A DNA stretch of 64,000 nucleotides, taken from the NCBI GenBank assembly GCA_001642415.1, contig LTDK01000181.1, positions 1-64,000 on the forward strand. Reading direction: 5' to 3'. The DNA comes from Nematocida ironsii (taxonomy: Eukaryota; Microsporidia). Position numbers and translations under genes: made by a program. Positions 36,758 through 46,917 of this stretch are shown piece after piece (the first letter of the stretch is position 1; every line of letters starts with the position of its first letter). The notes beneath the pieces were generated by a model. It was given only the letters and a program-made list of their open reading frames with translations. It made no database searches and was not told where the DNA came from.

Positions 36758-38332
36758 TTATAAATCCATCTTAATCTCTTCTGGAATCTTGGCTTCTTCC
36801 ATTGGAGCTGTCTTGGAGGCAGCTGCTGTTTCAAGGGTTAGATCAGCAGGAATGTCGGTGTGTTTTTTGAGGAACTCAAGAATACCTTCAGCATCTGCTG
36901 GCTTGTCCTGTATCTCAAATTCAATTTCCTTGTTTGTGCCTTTTTTGTATATTCTTATGGTGGGGTACGCTTGGATTGGTTCAATCTCATCGTGTAATGG
37001 AACATCGTTCTTTGACATAAGCATTCTACTAATAACTACATCACTAGAAACACTATTTAATGCAGTTGCTAGCTTATCTAAACCTGGCAGTAAATTCTTA
37101 CAGAAGTTGCACCACTCTGCATAGTATACTACTAAAGTGTCTACCATTGGGTCAAGTGCAATTTCATCAAAAGTAGATGAAACTACGTTTACTACTCCTG
37201 CCTCATTCTTTACCTCTTCATCAGATGGTCTTGGCTCTCCCATAAGATATGGTTTTACACTGTCTATATTATAAGCACACTGCTCTAAAAATTCAATAGT
37301 TCTCTCATTGTCCTCTGCATTAGTAAGAAGATACTTGTGTAACTTCTTGCCTTTCGGGACAATAATGAAAAGTGCAGGAAGCATTGGCTCATGCACTCCA
37401 GAAATGTTCAGGAAGAACTCTGTGCTTGTATAATCAAGCAGAGCAATCTTTAAATGACTCTTAAGATTTTCTGCAATTGGTGCTGCCCACTGGTACTTCT
37501 CAAAATCTTGCTTCCTTGATACAAAGTATACAATGGGAATAGAAAGATTCTCATATAAATGAGAATTCTCTCTGTATAATTCTCCAAATACGGGAACAAG
37601 TGCAATGTCCTGTACTTTTGATATTTTAGAAGAAACTCCCTCAACTGTATTTTCCTCTGAAGAAAGACTGAATGTGTAGGCACCTTCATTTGACTTATAA
37701 AATACTCCAGGAATAGTCACTCCCAGGCTCTTAGCTAGCTCTTCATCGCTGCTCTGTCTAAAGGATGATACTTTAACAGAGTTTGTAATCTTCTCAACCT
37801 CCTCAGCTGAGAGTTCAAGAGATGAGAACAAAATGCACTCTCCTTCTATTTTTTCTACTTTTTCAGCAGGAGTACTCTGACTCTTTTCCTCCTCCATGCT
37901 CTTCTGAAGCCGTTCAACTGCCTCCTCAAGTGATTCTTTAGAATCTGTCTTTCCTTCCTCTGCCTCTTTTAATATTTTCTTGGCTAGTTCATCTGCTGCT
38001 TGTTTCATTTCCTCTTCTGTCATACTTACCTCTCCATTCTTTGAAGATTCCGCTAGGTGCTTCTCAGCTGCTGTCTTTGCCAGCTTCTGTAACATCTCTT
38101 TTATATTAGGATCCTGGCTGCTCTCAGATACATCTGCATGCTCTTGCTCAACATCTTTATCTGAGGTTGCTACAGAATCTTCCTTTCCATCTACAACATG
38201 CACTCCCTCTTTAGCATTGCCTTTCTCACTTCCAGCATTTGCTAATGTTGTACTGGGGTCGGCACTCTCCGCTTTACAATAAGCTATTTCAAAATAGCCA
38301 ATAAGTGCGCACGCTATTACAAAGATTTTCAT
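36758..38332 (-). CDS. Protein disulfide isomerase-like ER protein
   Basis: 524 residues from ATG 38332. A signal peptide (about 1-20, MKIFVIACALIGYFEIAYC) is followed by an acidic, Ala/Glu/Lys-rich region (20-165) and at least two thioredoxin folds. Only the last (about 390-495) carries an active site: VYYAEWCNFCKNLLPGLDKL, with CNFC in place of CGHC; a cis-Pro follows in QAYPTIRIY. It would catalyse disulfide exchange in the ER. The C terminus is KMDL, a possible divergent form of the KDEL retrieval signal. The middle domains are degenerate thioredoxin folds, as in PDI b domains. Confidence 0.75.
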   Translation of the reverse strand: MKIFVIACALIGYFEIAYCKAESADPSTTLANAGSEKGNAKEGVHVVDGKEDSVATSDKDVEQEHADVSESSQDPNIKEMLQKLAKTAAEKHLAESSKNGEVSMTEEEMKQAADELAKKILKEAEEGKTDSKESLEEAVERLQKSMEEEKSQSTPAEKVEKIEGECILFSSLELSAEEVEKITNSVKVSSFRQSSDEELAKSLGVTIPGVFYKSNEGAYTFSLSSEENTVEGVSSKISKVQDIALVPVFGELYRENSHLYENLSIPIVYFVSRKQDFEKYQWAAPIAENLKSHLKIALLDYTSTEFFLNISGVHEPMLPALFIIVPKGKKLHKYLLTNAEDNERTIEFLEQCAYNIDSVKPYLMGEPRPSDEEVKNEAGVVNVVSSTFDEIALDPMVDTLVVYYAEWCNFCKNLLPGLDKLATALNSVSSDVVISRMLMSKNDVPLHDEIEPIQAYPTIRIYKKGTNKEIEFEIQDKPADAEGILEFLKKHTDIPADLTLETAAASKTAPMEEAKIPEEIKMDL

Positions 38333-38481
38333 TATGAAAAAATACTTTCTGTCTAATTTATGCTTGTCATTTTTCTAAATTTGTTTAAATTAAAATGCTC
38401 ATTAGGAAAGCACTTAATTAAATGGAAATAGAAATTAAGCATAAATTAGATTAAATTTTAATTTGCAGGTAACCAAAACCA

Positions 38482-39513
38482 ATGAAATGGGATGTTATAT
38501 GCACAGAAAGGAAATTCTTTATTGATGCAGTATTTAGTACTAAAGTATCTATTACAGCAGAAGATGATGAAATACTCATGGCTGCATGCAATTTCACTGG
38601 GATGTATTTAAAGAGAAATACGAGCAGTATTTTCCTAGAGACAGAAAAAGTCATTTTGGGCACAAATACAGCGAGACTAGATGGTGTACAGTACTCATTA
38701 TTCCTTCCTAAAGATATTCCACCTAGTTATTGTGGTAATAACATAGGTATAGTTTATAACTTAAATGTATATGTACAGGGAATGCGCACAGAGTATAATA
38801 AGACATTTATATGCTCGGTGGTTTCTAGTGTACCTGCATGCTTTGAAAATTCTTCTAAGTTATTTATTTCAGAACAATATGAAAATGTAAAAGAACCAAA
38901 TGGTTCCATGATAAGTTATGAGGAGAAACCAGAAGTTGTATTTGGGTATGAGAAGATAGTGGATGGTTTACGCAGAGTACAGATTGCTTATAAGAAAAAA
39001 GAAGAAGTAGAGTTTATTGTAGAGAATAAAAACAAAAGTAGTTATGACAGTATAGCGGTCTCTAATGATGCAAAGAAGTACTGGATTGTAGAGAAAGAGA
39101 ATACGCACCATCCACTGGATTTATACTCAAAAATGCTAAAATATTATTCTGTGGGGTGCACTAGACAGGCATTCTATTCAATAACAACACATGGTAAGGA
39201 GTATGCTAAAGTGCTTATTAAAATAACAGAAGAAGACTCTCCAAATTGTGTACTATCATTAAGACTGGATTTTATTGAGCCAACAAAGAGTGTAAGTGTA
39301 TCTTTAGTACAAGTAGAGATAATCGATGAGATTGAATCTAGAGAGTGCTTTTTTAATAAGACAAAGCATGTAGAGTATGCTACAAAAATATTCCTTACTA
39401 TTCCACTGGACAGAGCACGTAACCCCACAATTATTACTCCTAACTTTAGTACACGCGTAGAAATGCTTGTAATAATAGATGGAGTACAAGAAATAAAGAT
39501 AAAGATAAAGTAA
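38482..39513 (+). CDS. Rgp1-like arrestin-fold protein
   Basis: 343 residues, mostly predicted beta strand. The segment QYSLFLPKDIPPSYCGNNIG followed by IVYNLNVYVQG matches the Rgp1 family signature (SLP..LPPSYRG..V.Y.Y.L), and the C-terminal TPNFSTRVEMLVII resembles its final strands. Rgp1 with Ric1 activates the Golgi GTPase Ypt6/Rab6. No Ric1 is present in the window. The general arrestin fold (Vps26, alpha-arrestins) is the alternative. Starts in a pre-ATG context AACCAATGAAATGG; a second in-frame ATG follows closely. Confidence 0.5.
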   Translation: MKWDVICTERKFFIDAVFSTKVSITAEDDEILMAACNFTGMYLKRNTSSIFLETEKVILGTNTARLDGVQYSLFLPKDIPPSYCGNNIGIVYNLNVYVQGMRTEYNKTFICSVVSSVPACFENSSKLFISEQYENVKEPNGSMISYEEKPEVVFGYEKIVDGLRRVQIAYKKKEEVEFIVENKNKSSYDSIAVSNDAKKYWIVEKENTHHPLDLYSKMLKYYSVGCTRQAFYSITTHGKEYAKVLIKITEEDSPNCVLSLRLDFIEPTKSVSVSLVQVEIIDEIESRECFFNKTKHVEYATKIFLTIPLDRARNPTIITPNFSTRVEMLVIIDGVQEIKIKIK

Positions 39514-39802
39514 TGATGTGTAACTGTAATAACACAACAGAATATTGCAGTAAATAAGATAATAACCAAAATATGTGAAAATTCTCTATATCTTTGTGGT
39601 AAGAAAATAGAGTATATCCCAAAGTAAGTAAGTAATATTTTATAAATTGCAATGTAATTCTTGTTTATTGGTGTATATGCTGGAGTTTTCGAGGAAATAA
39701 TTATTTCTCCTATAAAAACCATTAATTTATGTTTATAGATAATAATTGGTCGTAATAGTAGAGTCATAATACGTAAATTTAGACAAAAAGATTTTTTGCT
39801 AA

Positions 39803-40438
39803 ATGAAAAGCTTTTATAACGTAGCTATTGACGAATATAAAGACCTGATTGATGGGTATGAGGGCTGGTACAGCATGCACATTATATCATGCCTAATGCC
39901 CGTAGGGTTACTGTATGTACTCATGTCTCCAACCTTTCGGAAGAGTGGAGAACTAAGACATTTTGGGTTTTTGTTTTCAAATGTAGTGTACTTATTAGCT
40001 GTTTGGGCTGGTATAAATAGTCCAGGGATTATGTTCACATTAGGTGGGTTTGCCTGTGAGGCGCTTAATTACATTCGAATAATTTCTGCAGAAATTTCAT
40101 TGTACTTATTTATAGGTTCTGCATGGTTTATGTACGGTTTTTATATATTACTGCTTATAACAGAAAGTATTTCCATGAGCTTTCCTCTTTCTGTTTTTAT
40201 ATCTAGCATTGCAATATTTGCTTGCACAGAAATTAAAAGTGTTTATATAATAACCCATACAATGTGTTATTCGGTTCTAATAAGTATATTTATAACAGGA
40301 GCAGTGTACTTGTTTATTTCAGATCCTTCTTTAAAATATATTCAGTCAGTCTCTGTGATAAATATAGGGATAGTCTTCTTATGCGCACTAAGCAGAAAAA
40401 TTCTAGCTAAATATACAAAAAAACTACTTCATAGATAA
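39803..40438 (+). CDS. Polytopic membrane protein, unidentified
   Basis: 211 residues. Six or seven hydrophobic segments cover residues 22-200; the ends are short, N terminus acidic (VAIDEYKDLIDGYEGWYS), C terminus basic (SRKILAKYTKKLLHR), which suggests a cytosolic C terminus by the positive-inside rule. The early pattern with GYEGWYSMHIISCLMPVGLLYVL recalls no family I can name. AACCCGATATAATCC directly follows the stop. It runs in the same direction as the Rgp1-like gene, about 290 bp on. Confidence 0.6.
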   Translation: MKSFYNVAIDEYKDLIDGYEGWYSMHIISCLMPVGLLYVLMSPTFRKSGELRHFGFLFSNVVYLLAVWAGINSPGIMFTLGGFACEALNYIRIISAEISLYLFIGSAWFMYGFYILLLITESISMSFPLSVFISSIAIFACTEIKSVYIITHTMCYSVLISIFITGAVYLFISDPSLKYIQSVSVINIGIVFLCALSRKILAKYTKKLLHR

Positions 40439-41396
40439 AATAACCCGATATAATCCATAAAATCAATTATTTAAGTATAATTAGCCCGTATTATACTGCA
40501 CATGCTTATTTGGGTTTATTATAATAATCCCTGATGATTTATACTGTATTCTATGAATGTATTTTAATTATTTCTTATATTTTTAGCTAATAGGCTATAA
40601 ATAGTATTATAAATATAATCAAATATGTTAATTCTCTAAATACACAAATTCACCCAGTAGTCAATAACATTAATTTGTTACGGTTCCAGTGGGCATGAAG
40701 AATAGTTTATAAAGAATAGGAAACGAGTGCATAGTGTCCGTCATCCATTCAATTAGAATTCCTCAAATTTTATATCAATAAACTATTATCTATTAAAAAT
40801 GAATACACAAATTTAAATATTCCGTATTGAATTGTTTCTATGTAAATATATGTAAATTTAGTCTATAAATCATTCTCTTAACATAGAATATAAGTATTCT
40901 CTAGTTATTATAACCTAAGATATTAATTTAATGGTTGTATAAATAAATTCAATTAGTGCTATTCTCTATTTATGTATATAATTATAGTATATTTCTTGTT
41001 TTATGTATAGTTATAGTATATTTCTTGATGTTTTCAATGTATTCTGTTATTTAATATTTAATGGATAGAAATATTTTTATTCTCTTCATTTTATATTCTT
41101 ACATGTACATGTTTATTTCTATATGATAATATGAAAATAATCCAGAAATATTTTAAAATGGGATTTATCTTATATACATATAGTACAGAATAGCACATAA
41201 TAATACAACTAACAAACCACAATTAGAGAAATAACTCGAAATATAACCCGAAATAAACAAATATACGTGTATAATATGATTAAATCTGTTAGTAAGTAAG
41301 GATATACGTGGTATAGTGAATAATCTGAAATTTAATACAATTGATTTATTATGTAATATTATTGGATTATACCACTTTATTATTTCTGATTACTTC
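40439..41396. other. Long AT-rich spacer (960 bp)
   Basis: No gene is seen. Copies of the recurring motif lie at both ends: AATAACCCGATATAATCC at 40439 and AACTCGAAATATAACCCGAAAT at 41232-41255. A short GC-richer stretch at 40676-40735 (GTTACGGTTCCAGTGGGCAT onward) has no assignable function. Repeats of TTATAGTATATTTCTTG occur near 41000. Confidence 0.45.
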
Positions 41397-41768
41397 TTAT
41401 ACAGATTCTGCTTTGTAAAGCTTTCTGAACTCTAAACACACAAGAACAACTGTTATAAGAGAAAGGCAGAAATTTATGTATAAACACCCTACAGATACAT
41501 TAAAAACTCTTGATTTCATTGAGGATACAGCACATTTAAATACAACAGTACATAGAATACACAGCATGCCAATAAACATTAGTTCAATAATTGGAGAGTG
41601 TGGTCTTTCAAGCTCCTTTACTTCAACTCGAGTGTTTTCTCCATATATTGTATAGTACTGCTGCTCCACTGAGCCGCAACCTGCTGAAAACAGCTCAACA
41701 GAGACGTATTCTATAAATTCTTTAATAGAAGAAGAAAAGGAGAATCGCCTTAGCACTCTATTACTCAT
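41397..41768 (-). CDS. Small membrane protein, two helices, unidentified
   Basis: 123 residues from ATG 41768. A polar N-terminal half (1-60) precedes two hydrophobic segments (about 62-82 and 90-113), with a short tail. Cys is frequent in and next to the helices. The N-terminal SNRVLRRFSFSSS could be phosphorylated but no motif is decisive. Divergent from the Sel1-repeat gene with 89 bp between ATGs. Family not recognised. Confidence 0.5.
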   Translation of the reverse strand: MSNRVLRRFSFSSSIKEFIEYVSVELFSAGCGSVEQQYYTIYGENTRVEVKELERPHSPIIELMFIGMLCILCTVVFKCAVSSMKSRVFNVSVGCLYINFCLSLITVVLVCLEFRKLYKAESV

Positions 41769-41857
41769 CCACCAGAAATAAAAAATATGTGATAAAAAGG
41801 GGAAAGGGGAAGGGGGATAGTCTGCCTATAAACACCACAAGAAATAATAAGGAGATA

Positions 41858-42868
41858 ATGAAAGAGTTGTTTTTCCAGTGCGAGCTATTTAAGAATAATA
41901 AAAACTTTGAAGGTATCATTGAAATAGCATCTAAAATATTAGACTCTGCCTTATTAGAAGCACTTAATGCAGAGGTAATTCAAAGAGACTATTCTAAAGT
42001 AATAAATGCAGTTATTTTTGTAACCCAAAGAATGCCTGGTACAAGGTACCAAAATACTGCATTTTCAGAAGCGTATTGTATACTGGGGAAAATATTCGAA
42101 ACAGGAATTCTAACCAAACAGAATATTAAAAAGGCCCATGAGTACTATACTGTGGCAGCTGATCATTCAAATCCATTTGGATGCTACAGACTAGCACACT
42201 TTTACGAATTTGGAATAGGCTGCACACGAAACATGCACAAAGCAGCACATTTCTACAAACTATCTGCAAATGGTGGGTGTTGCAGAGGAATGCACCGATA
42301 TGGACTTCTTCTTCTGGAAGGAAGAGGCGGGTGTAAAAGAGATGTAAAAGGGGCTGTTTTTTATTTAGAGCAGAGCAGAAAGCTTGCATCAGCGAATTAT
42401 CCCCATATGTTCTATGATTTGGGCATATGCTATGAGAAAATTGCAAAGATGTCTAAAGACATCATAGAAGACACGGAATACGCGCTTTCAATATACTTAG
42501 AAGGTGATTCTTTTGGGTGTCCTCGGTCAAGTGTAAGGCTTGGCCATGTATATAACTATGGAGAACTTGGATTATCACAGGACAGCAAAAAAGCTGTTTA
42601 TTATTACATGAGAGCCGAGTCCATGAGTGGAGATGCACGGTTTGAGCTATATAAAATATATCAGGCACAAAATAATCAGCAAGAGGCAATGAAATGGCTA
42701 AGAATGTCAGCCATCTTGGGACATGTGCAGGGATTAAAACTATACGCAGACTCTCTGTGCCAAGAGAATGGAGGGTCTAGTAATAAAATAGAAGCGCACT
42801 GGTGGTATATAATAGCAAAAACAAAAGGCGCTAAAGTAGACAGAGAAATACAAAGGTGTAAATACTAG
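41858..42868 (+). CDS. Sel1-repeat protein, Chs4/Skt5-like
   Basis: 336 residues from ATG 41858 (MKELFFQ); a longer frame upstream lacks an ATG. At least six Sel1-like repeats run from 95 to 330, for example AYCILGKIFETG, AHEYYTVAADHSNPFGCYRL, AHFYEFGIGCTRNMHKAAHFY, and AVYYYMRAESMSGDARFELY. Fungal proteins with this arrangement (Skt5/Chs4) activate chitin synthase III, which would fit a chitinous spore wall; other Sel1 proteins (Hrd3) act in ERAD. There is no C-terminal CaaX box and no signal peptide, so the role is not settled. Confidence 0.65.
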   Translation: MKELFFQCELFKNNKNFEGIIEIASKILDSALLEALNAEVIQRDYSKVINAVIFVTQRMPGTRYQNTAFSEAYCILGKIFETGILTKQNIKKAHEYYTVAADHSNPFGCYRLAHFYEFGIGCTRNMHKAAHFYKLSANGGCCRGMHRYGLLLLEGRGGCKRDVKGAVFYLEQSRKLASANYPHMFYDLGICYEKIAKMSKDIIEDTEYALSIYLEGDSFGCPRSSVRLGHVYNYGELGLSQDSKKAVYYYMRAESMSGDARFELYKIYQAQNNQQEAMKWLRMSAILGHVQGLKLYADSLCQENGGSSNKIEAHWWYIIAKTKGAKVDREIQRCKY

Positions 42869-43251
42869 CATGCGCATTAAAAGTACTGTATAATACAGTA
42901 TCTAAGCCAGTGCAGTATTTTTCATATTATGACTGACTGTAATAACACTCAGCACCTATTTTGATCGTTCCGTATACTTAAGAGTACAACAGGTATATAT
43001 TTTGGTAATTTACACCAGTAAATCTTCTTGTAATAAAGAAATACTTTATATATGTCTTATTGTTGCTAATTCTGTATACGTGAGATCGCATATTTTATAA
43101 TTATTTACATTTACTGAATTTTAATAGTACTCAGCTGTTAAATAATGTATTTTTGTATATACTGGTACATCCAGAAACTCATAATAATCTGTAAATTATT
43201 CTTACATCTATCTATAAATATATTTATTATTATAACCTGAAATTCAAAATA
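42869..43251. other. Spacer with a 7-bp perfect hairpin
   Basis: 380 bp between convergent genes. TACTGTA (42884-42890), TAA, TACAGTA (42894-42900) forms a tight stem-loop 16 nt after the Sel1 gene stop. TATAACCTGAAATTC (about 43231) sits just behind the AC19 stop. Nothing else is seen. Confidence 0.45.
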
Positions 43252-43539
43252 TTATGCTGCTGTGGGCAGTTTTTCTTCTAAGTTGTTAAATACATCCTCT
43301 GCAGCAGTAATTCCTCTTCTTAGTATGCTAAGAATTGCATCTTCTGTTTGCTCTTCCTCATGCTTTAACTGTATTTTCATTATGGCCCTTTCTTCCATTG
43401 GATGAGGAATGGTGTATCCTATAAGCTCTACATCGTAAACAGATTCAAACTCGTTGATTGCCCACCTGATTACATTTAAAATCGTATGATTTGTTTTTAA
43501 TAGCTCTATTGTAAAGCTGTCTTTTACGTTCACTTCCAT
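43252..43539 (-). CDS. RPC19: RNA polymerase I/III subunit AC19 (Rpc19)
   Basis: 95 residues, the minimal AC19 fold. FTIELLKTNHTILNVIRWAI and YTIPHPMEERAIMKIQLK match the alpha-CTD-like/Rpb11 family; the IPHP motif and size point to AC19 rather than Rpb11. It dimerises with AC40 to nucleate Pol I and Pol III. The acidic N-terminal extension of yeast Rpc19 is missing. Its partner in Pol III, Rpc34, is also in this window at 17.4 kb. Confidence 0.88.
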   Translation of the reverse strand: MEVNVKDSFTIELLKTNHTILNVIRWAINEFESVYDVELIGYTIPHPMEERAIMKIQLKHEEEQTEDAILSILRRGITAAEDVFNNLEEKLPTAA

Positions 43540-43745
43540 TAAATTTTTTCTAAGTGGGTTTAGTCTAATTTACATGGGATATTTTCGACAATTTCAAGTG
43601 TCCTCTTCTAAATTCGAGGCATAGTGAATAAATTATAACATAGACAACATTTGCCGTATTTTCGTATTTCACAAAGGGTGATAAACACAGATAAATTCTG
43701 AGAGTGTAATTTCTTGTTTCTTTATGTTTAAGGATAAAATCATAT

Positions 43746-44489
43746 TTATTCTGTATTCTTAGAAGATGGTTTTGAAGGTGCTTCTGACTTAGTGATTTTT
43801 ATCTTTTGCACTGGCTGGGTACTGTCAATCTTACTCTGTACCTGCTTTACATCCACCTTGTATTTCTCTGGGTGCTTTATTTCATCTATCTTCTGTCTAA
43901 CCTCCTCAATTATCTCTGAAGTTTCTTTTGTTGCAGTCTCAGTGCTTATAAGCTCAATGATACTTTCTAGTGTGCGGATTGCCATCTCTTTGTTATCTAA
44001 TGCTTCATATGCAAAGGCAATACGCAGTGCAATATCTGGCAGCCTGGAGTCTGTGCTATTCTGTTCTTTTATAAGAGAAAATGCAGTTAAGAGATCTTCT
44101 AATGCATCTGTGAAATTGTTTGTCTCCTGCGCAATATCACTCAGAAGAATGTGCACCTTTATTAGCTCATTAGTAAAGTTGTGAGATCTAAAAGTGTTCT
44201 TAGCTATTTCTAATAATTCCCACGCAATACTTAAATCTTCTAAATAATTGTTGTCCTCTTCTAGTTCTGGGTTTATTACTAGCTTGTCATTTGACAGAAA
44301 TAAACACTTGGAGTACTCTAAATATACAACAGACATTTTAAGGCTGTCCTCCCTTTCTTTTTCAGCCATTTTTGATAGAACCTCGGAATAAATCTCAGAT
44401 GCCCTTATAAAGTCACTCTGAACCATTAATAACCTTGCTTTCTGTATATCTTCATATTCAGTTTGTATTTCCTGTAGAAGTGCATCCAT
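43746..44489 (-). CDS. NASP/Sim3-type histone chaperone (SHNi-TPR)
   Basis: I use ATG 44489 (MDALLQEIQTEY), giving 247 residues; a longer frame needs a GTG or a short ATG extension at 44522. TPR-like repeats run from about 20 to 185. The central acidic ELEEDNNYLEDLSIAWELLE with FRSHNFTNELIKVHILLSDI matches the SHNi-TPR arrangement of NASP, Hif1 and Sim3, in which an acidic insert interrupts TPR2. These bind H3-H4 (or CENP-A) before deposition. The C-terminal tail is Lys/Ser/Pro-rich, a likely nuclear localisation signal. Confidence 0.7.
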   Translation of the reverse strand: MDALLQEIQTEYEDIQKARLLMVQSDFIRASEIYSEVLSKMAEKEREDSLKMSVVYLEYSKCLFLSNDKLVINPELEEDNNYLEDLSIAWELLEIAKNTFRSHNFTNELIKVHILLSDIAQETNNFTDALEDLLTAFSLIKEQNSTDSRLPDIALRIAFAYEALDNKEMAIRTLESIIELISTETATKETSEIIEEVRQKIDEIKHPEKYKVDVKQVQSKIDSTQPVQKIKITKSEAPSKPSSKNTE

Positions 44490-45102
44490 ACACGAATAAA
44501 AAAAATTACTATTTGTAATCATATATCTAACCACCGCAGAATAAATACTTTAATTGGATTTAACATATTTAAATCCATATTCCTTATAACCCGAAATAAA
44601 TCCCATTCATTATACTACTCTATACATGATTATTTACACAGTATATTTAAATTAAACACAAGTCCACTCTACCCTAAAACCTCAACATAAATATACTAAT
44701 ATACAGACTAAATTACTATTATTCTATTAAATAGAAATTATACCATAAAATAGAAATTATACAAGTATAATTTATCTTCTATTAGAAATAGTAAGTGACA
44801 CATCATAGTATACTCATAAGATATACACTATTTACTAGTATTTTTATACCTTTATATCTTATTTATCTAAATATAAACCAGAAAATATTAAATTTACATT
44901 GATTTTATATGGTTGACTTTAGATCTACATATAATTTCAGAGTATTTCTAGTAGTCTATGGTGTTTATCCTTGGTTTTGGCTTGTTTTTATCATTTTGAG
45001 GTATTTACAGATTTAAAATATTTTATTATTTATGCTTTTGTAATAAATAAAACTGCACTTAATGCCCCATGGACTATTTATGCATTTACATTTCTTATTT
45101 TT
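44490..45102. other. AT-rich spacer
   Basis: About 600 bp between divergent genes. CTTATAACCCGAAATAAATCC (from 44583) is a clear copy of the recurring motif. GAAATTATACCATAAAATAG is partly repeated near 44735-44765. The open frame preceding the RLI1 ATG (from 44971) is a read-through without homology. Confidence 0.45.
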
Positions 45103-46917
45103 ATGAAAGACAAAGCACAGCTTACACGACTTGCGGTTGTGCTCCCAGACAAGTGCAAGCCTAAACTATGCCAACTTGAGTGTAAAAAGGCCTGCCCCAT
45201 TAATAGGCAAGGAAAGCCATGCATAACAGCAGACAAAACTTCTGTTAATTCGGTTATTTCAGAGGTTTTATGTATTGGGTGCGGTGCGTGCCAGAAAAAG
45301 TGTCCATTTGATGCTATACGTATAATTAACCTTCCTACAAGTTTATCAAAGGATGTAGTGCATCGGTACTCTCCGAATGGGTTTAAACTGCACCGACTGC
45401 CGGTGCCCAAGCCAAACAAAGTACTTGGGTTAATAGGGACTAATGGAATAGGAAAGAGTACAGCACTTGGAATTCTTTCAGGAGAAACTGTGCCAAATCT
45501 AAACGACTTTAACAGCACCCCAGACTGGAATAAGGTTCTGGTCAAATACAGAGGATCAGAGCTGCACAAGTACTTTACACGGCTTTTAAATGAAAACATG
45601 CAAATATCATATAAGACACAGTATGTTGACAAGATACCTAAGGGATTTAAGAATAAGAAGGTAAAAGAAGTACTTCCAATGGACACTCCCCGAGCTGAAA
45701 TGCTATACAAAGAATTAGAGTTAGTGAAGCTTAGCGAAAGACTTATAGAAGATCTGAGCGGTGGTGAGCTGCAGAGATTTGCAATTGCAATGACGATGTT
45801 CAAGGATGCAGAGGTGTATATTTTTGATGAGCCATCCTCGTATTTGGATGTGCGCCAGCGAATAAAGGTTGCTGGTATGATTAAGAAGCTCTGCTCAGAC
45901 AGAAAGTATGTTGTTGTGGTAGAGCACGATTTATCCATTCTCGATCTGATGAGTGATTATGGGTGTGTGCTATACGGGTCTCCAGGTGCATACGGTGTTA
46001 TATCCCAGCCATTTTCAATTCGGGAGGCTATAAATATCTTTTTAAACGGAATGCTGCCAACGGAAAACATGCGATTTAGGACTGAGAGCTTGAACTTTAG
46101 AATAGCAGAGAGCGCAGTAAATATAGAAGAGAATGATTCAAACAGTCTTGGTACTGTGAAATATCCCTCTTTTACTAAGAGCTGGAAGGATGGGTTCAAA
46201 CTAAATGCGCAGGAGGGTGCCTTTGGCTCACCAGAGATAATTGTGCTCCTTGGAGAGAATGGGATGGGAAAGACCACCTTTATAAAAATGCTTTCTGGAG
46301 AATTGGCATCGGATAATGGAAATGAAACACCCAAGCTAACTATTAGTGTCAAGCCACAAAAGCTTTCTCCTAAGTATGCAGATACAGTTCGGAACCTTTT
46401 CCTCATTAAGGCCAAGCATGCTCTTGTAGATTCACTGTTCACGATTGAGGTTATGAATCCACTGGATATAAAGTCACTTTTTGAAAAGAAAGTTAGAGAG
46501 CTAAGTGGAGGAGAGCTGCAGAGAGTTGCCATTGCGCTTTGTTTGTCAAAGCCAGCAGATCTGTATCTGATAGATGAGCCGTCCGCATATCTTGACTCAG
46601 ACCAAAGAATTATCGTATCAAAGGTGCTCAAGAGGTTTATTACCAGCCAGAAGCGATCTGCATTTATTGTTGAGCATGATATGATCATGGCAACATACGT
46701 TGCAGATCGAATGATGGTATTTGAAGGTGTACCAGGAGTTGAGTGCACAGTGAGTGCTCCATGTGGTGTAATTGACAGTATGAACAAATTCTTAAAGTCT
46801 CTGGACGTTACATTTAGAAGAGATGCAGAGAACTTTAGACCAAGAATTAACACACCAAACTCTGCAAAGGATAGAGAACAAAAAGAAAGTGGAAATTATT
46901 TCTTCAATAACGAATAA
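45103..46917 (+). CDS. RLI1: Ribosome recycling ATPase Rli1/ABCE1
   Basis: 604 residues from ATG 45103 (MKDKAQLTRLAVV), the family's usual start; length equals other ABCE1 proteins. Two 4Fe-4S sites lie at the N terminus: CQLECKKACPIN with GKPC, and CIGCGACQKKCPFDAIRI. Twin ABC domains follow: NBD1 GTNGIGKSTALGIL, LSGGELQRFAIA, FDEPSSYLDVRQR; NBD2 GENGMGKTTFIKM, LSGGELQRVAIAL, DEPSAYLDSDQR. It splits 80S ribosomes after termination and is the cytosolic Fe-S protein whose need explains why mitosomes are retained. Nothing is missing. Confidence 0.96.
   Translation: MKDKAQLTRLAVVLPDKCKPKLCQLECKKACPINRQGKPCITADKTSVNSVISEVLCIGCGACQKKCPFDAIRIINLPTSLSKDVVHRYSPNGFKLHRLPVPKPNKVLGLIGTNGIGKSTALGILSGETVPNLNDFNSTPDWNKVLVKYRGSELHKYFTRLLNENMQISYKTQYVDKIPKGFKNKKVKEVLPMDTPRAEMLYKELELVKLSERLIEDLSGGELQRFAIAMTMFKDAEVYIFDEPSSYLDVRQRIKVAGMIKKLCSDRKYVVVVEHDLSILDLMSDYGCVLYGSPGAYGVISQPFSIREAINIFLNGMLPTENMRFRTESLNFRIAESAVNIEENDSNSLGTVKYPSFTKSWKDGFKLNAQEGAFGSPEIIVLLGENGMGKTTFIKMLSGELASDNGNETPKLTISVKPQKLSPKYADTVRNLFLIKAKHALVDSLFTIEVMNPLDIKSLFEKKVRELSGGELQRVAIALCLSKPADLYLIDEPSAYLDSDQRIIVSKVLKRFITSQKRSAFIVEHDMIMATYVADRMMVFEGVPGVECTVSAPCGVIDSMNKFLKSLDVTFRRDAENFRPRINTPNSAKDREQKESGNYFFNNE

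Noticed and set aside
45078..46853. Two long antisense frames (286 and 298 codons) opposite RLI1
   Set aside because: Long because of codon bias in the sense gene; no start context or recognisable domain, while RLI1 is certain.
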